Assembly (NCBI RefSeq): GCF_003865135.1
Contig: NZ_BHZC01000001.1
Span: 8,184,001-8,248,000, forward strand
Length of the DNA: 64,000 nucleotides
Reading direction: 5' to 3'
From: Streptomyces chrestomyceticus JCM 4735
GTDB taxonomy: Bacteria; Actinomycetota; Actinomycetes; Streptomycetales; Streptomycetaceae
The translations under genes and the position numbers were made by a program. The notes beneath the pieces are model-generated. The model made no database searches, was not told the origin of the DNA, and worked only from the letters and a program-made list of their open reading frames with translations. This document shows positions 19,510 to 28,256 of the stretch, piece by piece; the first letter of the stretch is position 1, and every line of letters begins with the position of its first letter.

Positions 19510-19563
19510 GGTTGGGTTGGCCGGGCTGGTTGGGTTGGCCGGGCTGGTTGGGTTGGCCGGGCT
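19510..19563. repeat. Three exact 18-bp tandem units
   Basis: The unit GGTTGGGTTGGCCGGGCT is present three times without change in the gap between the LysR and GNAT genes, inside a longer stretch of GGCTGGGCTGG-type sequence. Confidence 0.9.
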
Positions 19564-19611
19564 GACTGACCCGGCCGGGAACCGGGTCACCGTGGTGGGG
19601 TCGCTTGGGGA

Positions 19612-20148
19612 CTAGCGGAGGTCTTCTTCCGGGAGCAGGGGCGGGGCGGCGGTCGGCAGATCGGTTGGCGGTGGCACATCGGCCTGTAACAGGAGGGGTG
19701 ATGTGCCGAAACCGTGCCGTGCGTAAGCCCGGACCGCCCGGACGCTGGAGTGCACTGTCACGCGTTCAAGTCCCTGCTGGTGAGCCAGTTCCAGCACCGC
19801 GTCGATGAGCCGCCCGCCCAGACCTCCGTCCCGCTCGCGCGGTACGACGTACACACACTGCACATCACCCGACGCCCGCTCCAGCGCGCGCGGGCTCGGT
19901 ACACGCCGGGTGACCGCCAGCCACGCCATGCCGATGACGGCGTCGCCACGGACCATGACCAGACAGTGGTGCGAGGACGCGTTCTCCCGCGACCACGCCA
20001 CGAAATGGCGCACGAACGCATCGCGCGTGGTGACGGGCGGCGCCTCGCCGGCCTCCCGCACCCACTGCCATCGGAGTGCGGCGACGGCCTCAAGATCGTC
20101 CGGGCGGGCGGAGCGGATGTGGAGGGTGTTCGTGAGGTGGGTGCCCAT
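19612..20148 (-). CDS. GNAT family N-acetyltransferase
   Basis: This 178-residue GNAT protein starts THLTNTLHIRSARPDDLEAV and has the acetyl-CoA site at VYVVPRERDGGLGGRLIDAV with the following LERVTVHSSVRAVRAYARHGF. The C-terminal 30 residues are Pro/Leu-rich. The ATG at 20148 was chosen because the fold begins about 10 residues later; the upstream frame is antisense to nothing conserved. It is 32 bases downstream of the carboxyltransferase and could be the last gene of the matB transcript. Confidence 0.85.
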   Translation of the reverse strand: MGTHLTNTLHIRSARPDDLEAVAALRWQWVREAGEAPPVTTRDAFVRHFVAWSRENASSHHCLVMVRGDAVIGMAWLAVTRRVPSPRALERASGDVQCVYVVPRERDGGLGGRLIDAVLELAHQQGLERVTVHSSVRAVRAYARHGFGTSPLLLQADVPPPTDLPTAAPPLLPEEDLR

Positions 20149-20180
20149 GGGGGCATGGTGGTCCAAGGGCCGCCGTCGTG

Positions 20181-22013
20181 TCACCGGGATGCGGGAGGCG
20201 GGACGATGCCCTGGATGAGTCCCAGGTCCAGCAAGTCCTGGGGGCGTATCCGGAGTTGGTCGGCCGTGTCGCGTACCGCGTCCGCGTCGCGCTTGAGGAT
20301 GGCGGCGGCGGCTTCCGGGGCGATGACGGAGAAGTAGCTGTCCGGCGTCGCCCACAGCCGGCCCGGCGCGGCCAGCGCCAGCGCCCCGCCGGAACCACCC
20401 TCTCCGATCAGCAGTGAGGTGACGGGCGTACGGACCGAGGCCAGCGCGGCGAAGACGTCCGCGATGGCGGCGCCCGCGCCGGCGCGTTCCGCAGCCGCGT
20501 CGTTGGCCGCGCCCGGGGTGTCGATGAGGGTGAGTACCGGTATGCCGAGCCGGTCCGCCATCCGGATCAGCCGGGCGGCCGTACGGAATCCCGCGGGGCG
20601 CACGGCCGTGCCGCACTGGGCGGCGAACGCGACCGTGCGCCCCTCATGCCGGCCGAATCCGCAGCGTATGCCCGGGTCGGTGCCGCCGCAGCGGTCGCCG
20701 CTGATCTCCTCGCGCCAGTCGAAGTACGCGTCCAGATACGCCGCGGCGCGCGGGCGCCGCACGTCGCGAGCCGAACGCACGGCCTCCCATCCGGACGCCG
20801 GGAGTTCGGCGGCGCCGAGCGCGTAGGGAGGCGGGGCGGCCGGTGTGACGGGAAGCGCTGCGTCGGGGGCGAGCCCGGCCGGGGTCGCTCCGGCCGGGTT
20901 TGTCGCGGTGGGGACGACTCCGGCCAGGTCTGTCGTGGCGGGGGCGACTCCGGGTGGGTCTGTCGCGGCGGGGACTGCTGCGGCCGGGTCTGCCCCGCTC
21001 GGGTCCGCTGCGCCCGGGGTCGCTCCGGCCGGCTCTGTCGCGGCGGGTACCGCTCCGGCAGGGACCGCTCCGGCAGTCACGTCCCGGTCTGCTGTCGCGC
21101 CCGGCGTCGCGCCCGGCGCCGTGTACGGCGACACGTCCGCCGCCGCTACCTCGTGCGGCGACACGCCCCCCGCCGCTACCCCATCGCCCCCCGGCGACAG
21201 CAATCGCAGCCACCGGCCCAGCACCGTGCGCACCTCGTCCAGCGGGACGACGGCGTCGGCCTGTCCGGCCGTCACCTGGCCCTCGGCGCTGTACGCATAC
21301 GGGTCGGCGTCCGCCGGTCGTACGCGTGAGCCTGCGAAGCCGACCTGTGCGCCCGGCAGGGCGAGCACGACATCCGCGCCCGCGCCGAGCGTCGCCCAGC
21401 CGCCGCCGGTCGTCGGATCGCGGAGTACGGCGATCTGAGGGAGCCCCGCGGCCCGGTTCAGCGCGGAACGGCCGGCCACCCGCTGGAGCTGGGTCAGGGC
21501 CCGCATACCCTCCTGCATCCGGCTGCCGCCGGTGGCGATCAGCGTCACGACCGGCAGGCGCAGCTCCCGGGCGCGGTCCCAGGCGGCCACCAGCCGATCA
21601 CCCGTGCGCTCCCCGAGGGAGCCACCGAGAAAGCCGAACTCGAAGGAGATCAGAACGGTCTCCACCCCGGCGACACGGGCGGTGCCGCAGACCACGGACT
21701 CGCTCTCACCGGTCCGTTCCCGCGCCCGCTGCCGCGCGGAGCCGTAGCCGTCCCAGCCGAGCGGTCCGTCGTCGTACGGCACCATGGCCGCCGACTCGCC
21801 TCCCGACCCCGGCCCCGACGCCGCGCCCCGCTCTGCCCGCTCCGCCTCCGGCGCGGGAAACTCCGCGAAGTCGTCCGTCACCACGGCGATCGCCTCGCGC
21901 GCGGACCAGCGCGGCGACGGCGCGGCGGGGACGGGCCGCCTGCCCGCGTCCCCGCTGCCGGCATCGGCGCCGCCCACCTCACCGGGCCCGCTCCCCGGGC
22001 CCTCGCTACGCAC
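20181..22013 (-). CDS. Fused carboxyltransferase (AccD-like plus AccA-like)
   Basis: This 610-residue protein joins two crotonase-fold carboxyltransferase halves. The beta-like half is at about residues 85-275 (FEFGFLGGSLGERTGDRLVAA is its CoA-site region, split at position 125), and the alpha-like half at about 400-605 (IDTPGAANDAAAE, LLIGEGGSGGALAL, YFSVIAPEAAAAILKRD). They are joined by a Pro/Ala/Thr linker made of 10-residue repeats. No zinc ribbon is seen in the first half. It may move carboxyl groups between biotin and acyl-CoA or decarboxylate malonyl groups. The GTG start overlaps the matB stop by eight bases, so both act in malonyl-CoA metabolism. Confidence 0.82.
   Translation of the reverse strand: MRSEGPGSGPGEVGGADAGSGDAGRRPVPAAPSPRWSAREAIAVVTDDFAEFPAPEAERAERGAASGPGSGGESAAMVPYDDGPLGWDGYGSARQRARERTGESESVVCGTARVAGVETVLISFEFGFLGGSLGERTGDRLVAAWDRARELRLPVVTLIATGGSRMQEGMRALTQLQRVAGRSALNRAAGLPQIAVLRDPTTGGGWATLGAGADVVLALPGAQVGFAGSRVRPADADPYAYSAEGQVTAGQADAVVPLDEVRTVLGRWLRLLSPGGDGVAAGGVSPHEVAAADVSPYTAPGATPGATADRDVTAGAVPAGAVPAATEPAGATPGAADPSGADPAAAVPAATDPPGVAPATTDLAGVVPTATNPAGATPAGLAPDAALPVTPAAPPPYALGAAELPASGWEAVRSARDVRRPRAAAYLDAYFDWREEISGDRCGGTDPGIRCGFGRHEGRTVAFAAQCGTAVRPAGFRTAARLIRMADRLGIPVLTLIDTPGAANDAAAERAGAGAAIADVFAALASVRTPVTSLLIGEGGSGGALALAAPGRLWATPDSYFSVIAPEAAAAILKRDADAVRDTADQLRIRPQDLLDLGLIQGIVPPPASR
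20881..21075. repeat. 30-bp minisatellite in the carboxyltransferase linker
   Basis: Units of about 30 bp at 20881, 20911 and 20941, then degenerate units to 21075, encode decapeptides of the PAATDPPGVA type. The frame is maintained, so the linker length can vary without breaking the protein. Confidence 0.75.
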
Positions 22014-23460
22014 GGAGGTCCCGTTTCAGCACCTTGCCCATGTCGTTGCGGGGAAGGGCTTCGAGGAAATGGACCACGCGCGGGCGCTTGTGGGGCGCCA
22101 ACTGCCGGGCCACGTGGTCGATCAGCTCGGTGTCGGACGGTACGGCGGCGCCCTCGGCCGCCGGCGCCGGCACGATCCAGGCGACGATCCGCTCGCCCAG
22201 GTCCTCGTCCGGTTCGCCCGTCACGGCGGCCTCACCGACGCCCGGGTGCTCCAGCAGGGCGTTCTCGATCTCGCCCGCGCCGATCTTGTAGCCGCCGCTC
22301 TTGATGAGATCGGTGGCCTTGCGGCCCACGATGCGGTAGTTGCCCGCGGCGTCGCGGGTGGCCATGTCGCCGGTACGGAACCAGCCGCCGTCGAAGGCCG
22401 CGGCGGTGGCGTCCGGGCGGTTGAGGTACTCGACGAACAGGTTGGGGCCGCGGACCTGGATCTCGCCGACCGTTTCGCCGTCGCTCGTCTCGACGGCCTG
22501 GCCGGACTCGTCGACGAGTCGGACGTACACACCGGGCAGCGGTACGCCGACGCTGCCCGGCGCGGGCTCGCCGTCCACCCGCACGCTCGTGTTCATCAGC
22601 GTCTCGGTCATGCCGTACCGCTCGATGACGCGGCATCCGGCGGCCGCGGCGAGCCGCTCGTGGTCCGTGCGCGGCAGTGCGGCCGAGCCGGACACCAGAA
22701 GGCGGGCCCGGCCCAGGGCCTTGGCGAGCGCGGGGTTCTCGCCCGCTTCGACGGCCAGGCGGTGGTACATCGTCGGTACGCCGAACAGCATCGTGCCGTC
22801 CGCGGTCAGCTCCCGGACGACGCCCTCGGTGCTGAACCGGCCCAGGTGGTGCACGCTGCCGCCGCGCCGCAGCGGCCCGAGGACGCCCAGCACGAGGCCG
22901 TGCACGTGGAACAGCGGCAGACCGTGCACGAGGACATCGTCGGCGGTCCACTGCCACGCCTCCGCCAGCGCGTCCAGTGTGTGCGCGAGCGCCCGGCGGG
23001 GGAGCACGACGCCCTTGGGCGGGCCCGTCGTGCCGGAGGTGTAGACGACGAGGGCGGCGGTCTCGGGACCCGGCTCGTACGGGAGGGGCGGCACCTCCTC
23101 GTCGGCGGCGGCGGGATCGACGTCGAGGCGGGGCAGGGCCGCCAGCGCGCCGGGCAGCTCGGCGTCCGGCTCGGCCAGGACGAGCGTCGGCCCGCTGTCC
23201 GACACGATGTGCGCCAGCTCGCTCTCGCCGATCTTCGGGTTGACGGGCACCGCGGGCACTCCGGCGAGCAGCGCGGCCACCACGGCGACCGCGGTCTCCA
23301 GGGTGGGCGTGGCCCAGACCGCCACCCGGATCTCGCCGTCGAGCCGCTCGGCGAGCCGGCCCGCCACCGCGGCCAACTGGCGGTAACTGAGCGCCCGCTC
23401 GCCGAAGCGCAGCGCGGGCTGCGGCGACGCGTCGCTCAGCGCCGGAAAGAGCACGTTCAC
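22006..23460 (-). CDS. matB: Malonyl-CoA synthetase
   Basis: This ANL-superfamily acyl-CoA synthetase of 484 residues is very similar to the Streptomyces MatB that makes malonyl- and methylmalonyl-CoA from the free diacids, ATP and CoA. Motifs are VVYTSGTTGPPKGVVLPRRA (AMP loop), ERYGMTETLMNTSVR, GWFRTGDMA, and the catalytic lysine in PRNDMGKVLKRDLR. The GTG start at 23460 follows GAGGGAGA and matches the family start LFPALSD. It is translationally coupled to the fused carboxyltransferase. It may supply extender units for polyketides or salvage malonate. Confidence 0.93.
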   Translation of the reverse strand: MNVLFPALSDASPQPALRFGERALSYRQLAAVAGRLAERLDGEIRVAVWATPTLETAVAVVAALLAGVPAVPVNPKIGESELAHIVSDSGPTLVLAEPDAELPGALAALPRLDVDPAAADEEVPPLPYEPGPETAALVVYTSGTTGPPKGVVLPRRALAHTLDALAEAWQWTADDVLVHGLPLFHVHGLVLGVLGPLRRGGSVHHLGRFSTEGVVRELTADGTMLFGVPTMYHRLAVEAGENPALAKALGRARLLVSGSAALPRTDHERLAAAAGCRVIERYGMTETLMNTSVRVDGEPAPGSVGVPLPGVYVRLVDESGQAVETSDGETVGEIQVRGPNLFVEYLNRPDATAAAFDGGWFRTGDMATRDAAGNYRIVGRKATDLIKSGGYKIGAGEIENALLEHPGVGEAAVTGEPDEDLGERIVAWIVPAPAAEGAAVPSDTELIDHVARQLAPHKRPRVVHFLEALPRNDMGKVLKRDLRA

Positions 23461-23652
23461 CAGGTCTCCCTCGTTCTGTTCGTCGCACGTCGGTGCCGCC
23501 CCGGACCTGCTGGAACGGGCCGACCCCACCACTGTGTCAGAGACCACCGACAACGCGGTCGGGCGGCACCGCGCGGGAGTGCGACCGGCCCGTCGCACCC
23601 GGCCGTCGCACCGGACCGCACCGGGACGCGGCAGGCGTCCGGCGCGGTCCGC

Positions 23653-24117
23653 TCAGCCCGGCATCTTGCGGAAGTCCCAGGACACGGCGGCTTCCGGGAC
23701 CAACCGCAGCCAGGCGTGTCGGCCGTCGTGCGGCATCTGTTCCAGGCCGAAGTACTTGGTGGCGAACAGCCGCTCGGGCACGTCCAATTCCGCGCAGACA
23801 TCACCTGTTCGAGGTACTTCGCCGACGAAGTCCGCGCTGCCGGTCAGCTCGACCCCGCGCAGTTGCCCGTAGTCGTGCCCGTCGTCGACGACCACCGCGA
23901 TCCGCGGATTCTTGCGCAACTGGGCCCAGCGCTTGCTGCGGGTGATCGAGTACAGCCAGAGGGCGGCGCCGTCCCAGGCGAACCAGAGGGCGCCGACGTG
24001 CGGCGTGCCGTCCGTGCCCACGGTGGCCACCCGGCAGGTGCGCTGCTCCGTCAGGAAGGCGTCCCGTTCGTGCGGCGTCATCATGATGCGGCGCCCGCGC
24101 CGCTGTGTGCCGGTCAT
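23653..24117 (-). CDS. Pyridoxamine 5'-phosphate oxidase family protein
   Basis: This 154-residue split-barrel flavin- or F420-binding protein contains TCRVATVGTDGTPHVGALWF and SKRWAQLRKNPRIAVVVDDG, typical of small PPOX-class proteins that bind FMN or F420. The substrate is unknown. It is upstream of matB in the same orientation, but the 192-base gap makes a separate promoter for matB likely. Confidence 0.85.
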   Translation of the reverse strand: MTGTQRRGRRIMMTPHERDAFLTEQRTCRVATVGTDGTPHVGALWFAWDGAALWLYSITRSKRWAQLRKNPRIAVVVDDGHDYGQLRGVELTGSADFVGEVPRTGDVCAELDVPERLFATKYFGLEQMPHDGRHAWLRLVPEAAVSWDFRKMPG

Positions 24118-24256
24118 CCGTCGTCCACCTCCGCCGTACGGCCTGACTGAAAGTCAGGAACAGGTGCCAGGCATCATCCGGTCTCTTCCGTGCCGGCGCA
24201 ATGGCGGCTACGCTCGCGCGGCTCGGCCAGGCACTGTGCCGGCACCGCGACGCCTT

Positions 24257-24295
24257 GGTACGGCGGCACGGCTGCGGCTCGGTACGGCGGCACGG
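24257..24295. repeat. Two 15-bp direct repeats, 24-bp period
   Basis: GGTACGGCGGCACGG occurs at 24257-24271 and 24281-24295, upstream of the cysteine-hydrolase-like gene. Confidence 0.7.
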
Positions 24296-24350
24296 TGTCA
24301 ATGTGCGACAACCGGCTTCGCGACCACCTACCCCGGGAAGGGACGAGACG

Positions 24351-25019
24351 ATGGCATCCGGCGCCCGCCTCCTGGAACAGACCGATCCGGCGACGACGGC
24401 CCTGCTCACCGTCGAGTGCCAGCGCGGCGTCGTCGGGCCGGACGGCGCGCTGCCGGAACTGGCCGCGGCGGTCCGCGCGTCCGGGGCGCTCGCCCGGGTG
24501 GCGCGGCTGGTCGGGGCCGCTCACGACGCGGGGGTGCAGGTGCTGCACGCCGTCGCCGAGCGCCGTCCGGACGGCCGGGGCGCCAACCGCAACGCGCGCC
24601 TGTTCGCCGCCGCCGAGCGGCTGCCCGTACAGCAGACCGTCGGGACGACCGCGGTACGGGTCGCCGACCCGGTGCCCGTCTCCGAGGACGACCTGATCGT
24701 CCGCAGGCTGCACGGGCTGTCGCCGCTCGCCGGTACGGACGTGGACCCGCTGCTGCGCAACCTCGGGTGCCGCACCCTCGTCATCGTCGGGGTGTCGGCG
24801 AACGTGGCGATCCCGAACGCCGTCTTCGACGCGGTCAACCTCGGGTACACGGCGGTGGTGCCCGCCGACGCCATCGCCGGCGTGCCGGCCGACTACACGG
24901 CGGCGATGGTCCGGCACACCCTCGCCCTCGTCGCCACCGTCACCACCACCGCCGACCTGCTCGCCTGCTGGCGCGGGACGCGGAGCCGGACGCCCGGCCC
25001 CCGGACCGCGGCCGAGTGA
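24351..25019 (+). CDS. Isochorismatase-like hydrolase lacking the usual cysteine
   Basis: This 222-residue protein has the isochorismatase/cysteine hydrolase fold: TALLTVECQRGVVG at the first strand, DLIVRRLHGLSPLAGTDVD around the expected lysine, and VGVSANVAIPNAVFDAVNLGY in the nucleophile region. The usual catalytic cysteine position is alanine (NVAIPN where most members have NVC), and the first-strand aspartate is glutamate (VEC). It may therefore act like cysteine-free isochorismatases or be non-hydrolytic. The ATG has GGGAAGGGACGA upstream. Confidence 0.82.
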   Translation: MASGARLLEQTDPATTALLTVECQRGVVGPDGALPELAAAVRASGALARVARLVGAAHDAGVQVLHAVAERRPDGRGANRNARLFAAAERLPVQQTVGTTAVRVADPVPVSEDDLIVRRLHGLSPLAGTDVDPLLRNLGCRTLVIVGVSANVAIPNAVFDAVNLGYTAVVPADAIAGVPADYTAAMVRHTLALVATVTTTADLLACWRGTRSRTPGPRTAAE

Positions 25020-25094
25020 CCGGCCGGCGGACGCGGCCACCTGGCCCGCCACCAGCCTCCCACCGAACCCGGCCGGCGTCCCTGGGCCACCCGG

Positions 25095-25643
25095 TCACCC
25101 CAGCTTGATCGAGCCGCCCTCCACGCTCACCTTCGCCGCGACGAGCCCCTGAGTGGCGGGCCCGTTGCGTACGCTGCCGTCGGCGACGGCGTAGCGGCTG
25201 CCGTGGCAAGGACAGTTGATCGTGCCGTCCGCCACCTCGTTCACCAGGCACCCCTGATGCCGGCAGACCGCCGAGAACGCCTTGAACTCGCCCTTGGCGG
25301 GCTGGGTCACCACGACCTTGCGGTCCTTGAAGACCTTGCCGCCACCTTCGGGGATGTCCGTGGTCCGGGCCAACACGCTCCCGGCGGCACCGGCGCCCGC
25401 GCTCCCGGGGTCCTTGCTGCCGGGCTCCGTGTCGCCGTTCTTCGATCCGTCGCCCCCGGCGCTCCCCGTCGCGTCGGGCGGCGCGGACGAGGCGCTGTCG
25501 CCGTACCCGTCCGAGCCGTTCCCGCAGGCCGCGAGCGCGGCGGCCAGTCCCGCCGCGCCGGCCGCCGCGACGACCGCACGGCGTGTCGTCCGCGCGCCCG
25601 TCCGTGTGCTCGTCCGCCGCCCTGTCGATGCCTGCTGCGTCAT
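25095..25643 (-). CDS. Rieske [2Fe-2S] lipoprotein
   Basis: This 182-residue exported protein has a Tat-type signal (TTRRAVVAAAGAAGLAAALAAC) ending in a lipobox cysteine at about residue 40, a Gly/Ser-rich linker, and a Rieske domain at about 88-182 with CRHQGC and CPCHGSRY, the two Cys-His pairs that hold the cluster. It should sit on the outer face of the membrane as an electron carrier. Its partner is not nearby. The ATG has GGAGG upstream. Confidence 0.92.
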   Translation of the reverse strand: MTQQASTGRRTSTRTGARTTRRAVVAAAGAAGLAAALAACGNGSDGYGDSASSAPPDATGSAGGDGSKNGDTEPGSKDPGSAGAGAAGSVLARTTDIPEGGGKVFKDRKVVVTQPAKGEFKAFSAVCRHQGCLVNEVADGTINCPCHGSRYAVADGSVRNGPATQGLVAAKVSVEGGSIKLG

Positions 25644-25764
25644 GGGGTGCCTCCAACTGTCGGTGCGCCAGGGGCCGCCGGGTGCCGTGAGCGGTGCGTG
25701 TCACGTGGCGCGTGCGTCCCCTGGGCGTTGTGGAAGTTCCATACGGGCGGGCGGGCGCGCGTGT

Positions 25765-28056
25765 TCAGTTCTTGTCGAGTGCCGAGCGCAGGAAATCACG
25801 TTCGAAGCGCAGCAGGTTCTCGTTGACCGCCGGGTCGGCGGGGGCGTGTCCCGCTCCAGGCAGCGGCAGCACGCTGTGCGGCCGACCGGCGGCCAGCAGT
25901 TCGGCGGAGAAGCGGAGGGTGTGGGCAGGGGCCACGTTGTCGTCCGCCAGCCCTTGGACGAGCAGCAGCGGACGGCGCAGCAGATGTCCGTGGCCCACCA
26001 GGGAGGAACGGGCGTAGTGGTCCGGTGTCTCCCGGGGGTGGCCGAGGTAACGTTCCTTCCAGTGGGTGTCGTACAGCCGCTGGTCTGTGGGCGCGGCGCC
26101 GGCGGCCGCCGCGTGGAAGACGTCGGGACGGTGCAGGACGGCCGCGGCGGCCAGGAAGCCGCCGAACGACCAGCCGCGGATCGCCACCCGGGACAGATCC
26201 AGGTACGCGAAGCGCGCGGCGGCAGCGTGCAGCGCGTCGGTCTGGTCCTCCAGGGCGGGCGTGAGCTGATCGCCGTGGACGGCCTTCTCCCAGGCCGGGC
26301 CCCGGCCGGGGGTTCCGCGGCCGTCCGCGACCAGTACGGCGAAGCCCTCCTCGGCGAACCACTGCGCCACACACGCGAACCAGGTGCGGGCCCGTACGGC
26401 GAGCTGGATGCCCGGGCCTCCGTACGGGGAGAGGAGCACCGGCAGCGTGCCCCTACCGGGTTCGTACCAGGAGGGCAGATACAGCGCGGCGCGCAATTCC
26501 CGCCGTCCCAGGAGGAGGTGTTCCGGGCGTGGGGTGACGACCGGATTCTCGCCGAGCGAGGCGATCGTTCGGGCGGTTCCGATGGTGACGTCGGCTGTGT
26601 CCGGTCCGGAACCGCGTACGCAGGCAACCGGCCGGTCCGGCCCGGAGGAGCGCACCTCGGCAACCGGCCCCTCCGGTGTGAGCCCGCTGAGGACCACCGT
26701 GCCGCCCCCGGCGGCAGCCGTGAAGAGTCCCGGCCCTTCGCTCAGCCGGGCCAGACCGTCCGCCGGGGCCCACCGCCACACGTGCACCGCCGTCGGCTCC
26801 TCGCCGGCGGTGAACCACACCTGCTCGCCTTCGACGGCGACGACCTCCCGCACCTGTAGTCCGGGCGGTGTCACGGTGGTGCCGCCCACGTTCAGGTGGC
26901 GGGTGCCGGGCGTGTCCTCGGGCAGGACCAGGGCTCCCGATGCCGTACGGGCCGGGGTGCCGGGCACGATCTCGGTCCAGGCGGGGTCGGTGCGTTCGTG
27001 CAGCGTACGGGTCGCGCCGGTGCCGGGATCGACCGCCAGGGTGCGCAGCGTCCGCTGGTCGCGGGTCTGTACGCCGATGAGCGGCCCGTGGTTGTCCCAC
27101 CCGGCGCTGACGAGGTAGGTGTACGTGGCCCGGTCCCACGCCACGTCGACGCGGCGCTCCCCGGAAGCAGCCACCGGCCCGGAAGGCGCCACCGGTCCGG
27201 AAGCAGGCACCGGCCCGGAGGCGGTCACCGGCAGGATGTGCAGCGACACCTCCGCGTTGGCCGTCCCCGCCGAGGGGTAGGCGACCGCGCGCGGCGGCCG
27301 CTCGGGGTGGGCCGGATCGCTGAGGTAGCGCCGTTCCACGCCGGACGTGTCCACCCTGGCCACCAGGAGATGACGGCCATCCGGGGCCCACCAGTAGCCG
27401 CGCGAGCGGCCCATCGACTCGGCGGCCACATACTCGGGCAGGCCGTAGGTGACGTCCGGTCCTTCGGGAGCCGCCAGTGGCCGGTCCCTCCCGTCCTCCA
27501 AGGCGATGACGTGCAGCGATCCACCGGACACGTACGCGACCAGCCGCCCGTCCGGAGAGGGCCGGGGATCGACGACCGGCCCGGCGGCCGGTACGTGAAC
27601 GGGGGCGCCCCCGTCCGTACGGACCACCCACAGTGCGCCGGAGAGCGCGCAGGTCACCACGCGCGCCGCCGCGTCGGCCGCATACGCGACGACACCGGTG
27701 GAATACTCCCGGGCCCGCTCCCGCCGCACCCGCTCGGCCTCGGGCAGCCGCCCCTCTGCGGCCTTCGCGGTCCCGGCGGCCGGGTCGGCTCTCAATGCCA
27801 CCGGATCGATCAACACCCGCTCCGTGCCGCCCTCGTACACCCACAGCCGGCCTACGGGGTCGCTGCCCCCGCCCGTACGGACGAAGAGCACCCGGCGGCC
27901 GTCCGGAGAGACGCCGAACTGACGCGGCACACCGAGGGAGAAGCGGCGGGTCCGGGCGTATTGCCCGGGGAAGGCGGCGGAGCTGCGGTCGGCAAAGGCT
28001 GCGGGGGCCTCGGGGGCGGCGCCGGGGGAACGGAAGGAGCCATCGGCAGGAGTCAT
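25765..28056 (-). CDS. S9 family prolyl oligopeptidase / dipeptidyl peptidase IV-like
   Basis: This 763-residue cytosolic serine peptidase has a beta-propeller N-terminal region (DPPIV-type YVAAESMGRSRGYWWAPDG near residue 205) and an alpha/beta hydrolase domain at the C-terminus. The triad is visible: Ser in IRGWSFGGFLAAA, Asp in VQGLADDNVAP, His in PGAGHAPADPAV. It probably removes dipeptides from proline-containing peptides. A four-unit 18-bp repeat encodes ASGPVA-type hexapeptides in the propeller. I chose the ATG at 28056; a longer frame to 28158 would run into a hairpin. Confidence 0.9.
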   Translation of the reverse strand: MTPADGSFRSPGAAPEAPAAFADRSSAAFPGQYARTRRFSLGVPRQFGVSPDGRRVLFVRTGGGSDPVGRLWVYEGGTERVLIDPVALRADPAAGTAKAAEGRLPEAERVRRERAREYSTGVVAYAADAAARVVTCALSGALWVVRTDGGAPVHVPAAGPVVDPRPSPDGRLVAYVSGGSLHVIALEDGRDRPLAAPEGPDVTYGLPEYVAAESMGRSRGYWWAPDGRHLLVARVDTSGVERRYLSDPAHPERPPRAVAYPSAGTANAEVSLHILPVTASGPVPASGPVAPSGPVAASGERRVDVAWDRATYTYLVSAGWDNHGPLIGVQTRDQRTLRTLAVDPGTGATRTLHERTDPAWTEIVPGTPARTASGALVLPEDTPGTRHLNVGGTTVTPPGLQVREVVAVEGEQVWFTAGEEPTAVHVWRWAPADGLARLSEGPGLFTAAAGGGTVVLSGLTPEGPVAEVRSSGPDRPVACVRGSGPDTADVTIGTARTIASLGENPVVTPRPEHLLLGRRELRAALYLPSWYEPGRGTLPVLLSPYGGPGIQLAVRARTWFACVAQWFAEEGFAVLVADGRGTPGRGPAWEKAVHGDQLTPALEDQTDALHAAAARFAYLDLSRVAIRGWSFGGFLAAAAVLHRPDVFHAAAAGAAPTDQRLYDTHWKERYLGHPRETPDHYARSSLVGHGHLLRRPLLLVQGLADDNVAPAHTLRFSAELLAAGRPHSVLPLPGAGHAPADPAVNENLLRFERDFLRSALDKN
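27161..27232. repeat. Four tandem 18-bp units in the S9 peptidase gene
   Basis: Four units related to CCGGAAGCAGCCACCGGC encode hexapeptides of the ASGPVA type, in frame, in a propeller loop. Confidence 0.8.
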
Positions 28057-28114
28057 GGCGGGACTCTGGCACCCGGCGGTTCCGGCTTCCACCGCCATAT
28101 GACCTGTGAACGCG

Positions 28115-28151
28115 ACGAAGCCCCGCGGACGGGGGAACCGCGGGGCTTCGT
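28115..28151. terminator. Strong hairpin between divergent genes
   Basis: ACGAAGCCCCGCGG and its exact complement flank a nine-base loop. It sits between the divergent S9 peptidase and AraC genes, where no terminator is expected; it may end a short upstream RNA or act as an attenuator in one leader. Confidence 0.6.
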
Positions 28152-28256
28152 TCGACAAGTGTACATGTGTTCAGGTGTTATGTCTCTTCTGCCTACCTCG
28201 GCGCTCCCGAGGACATCGGCCCTGCTGCCCACCCCCCACCATGGGATGATGGCCCC

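Noticed and set aside
19249..19590. Minus-strand frame with SPANPT repeats
   Set aside because: It lies over a noncoding minisatellite and the end of the LysR gene, with no ribosome site or family.
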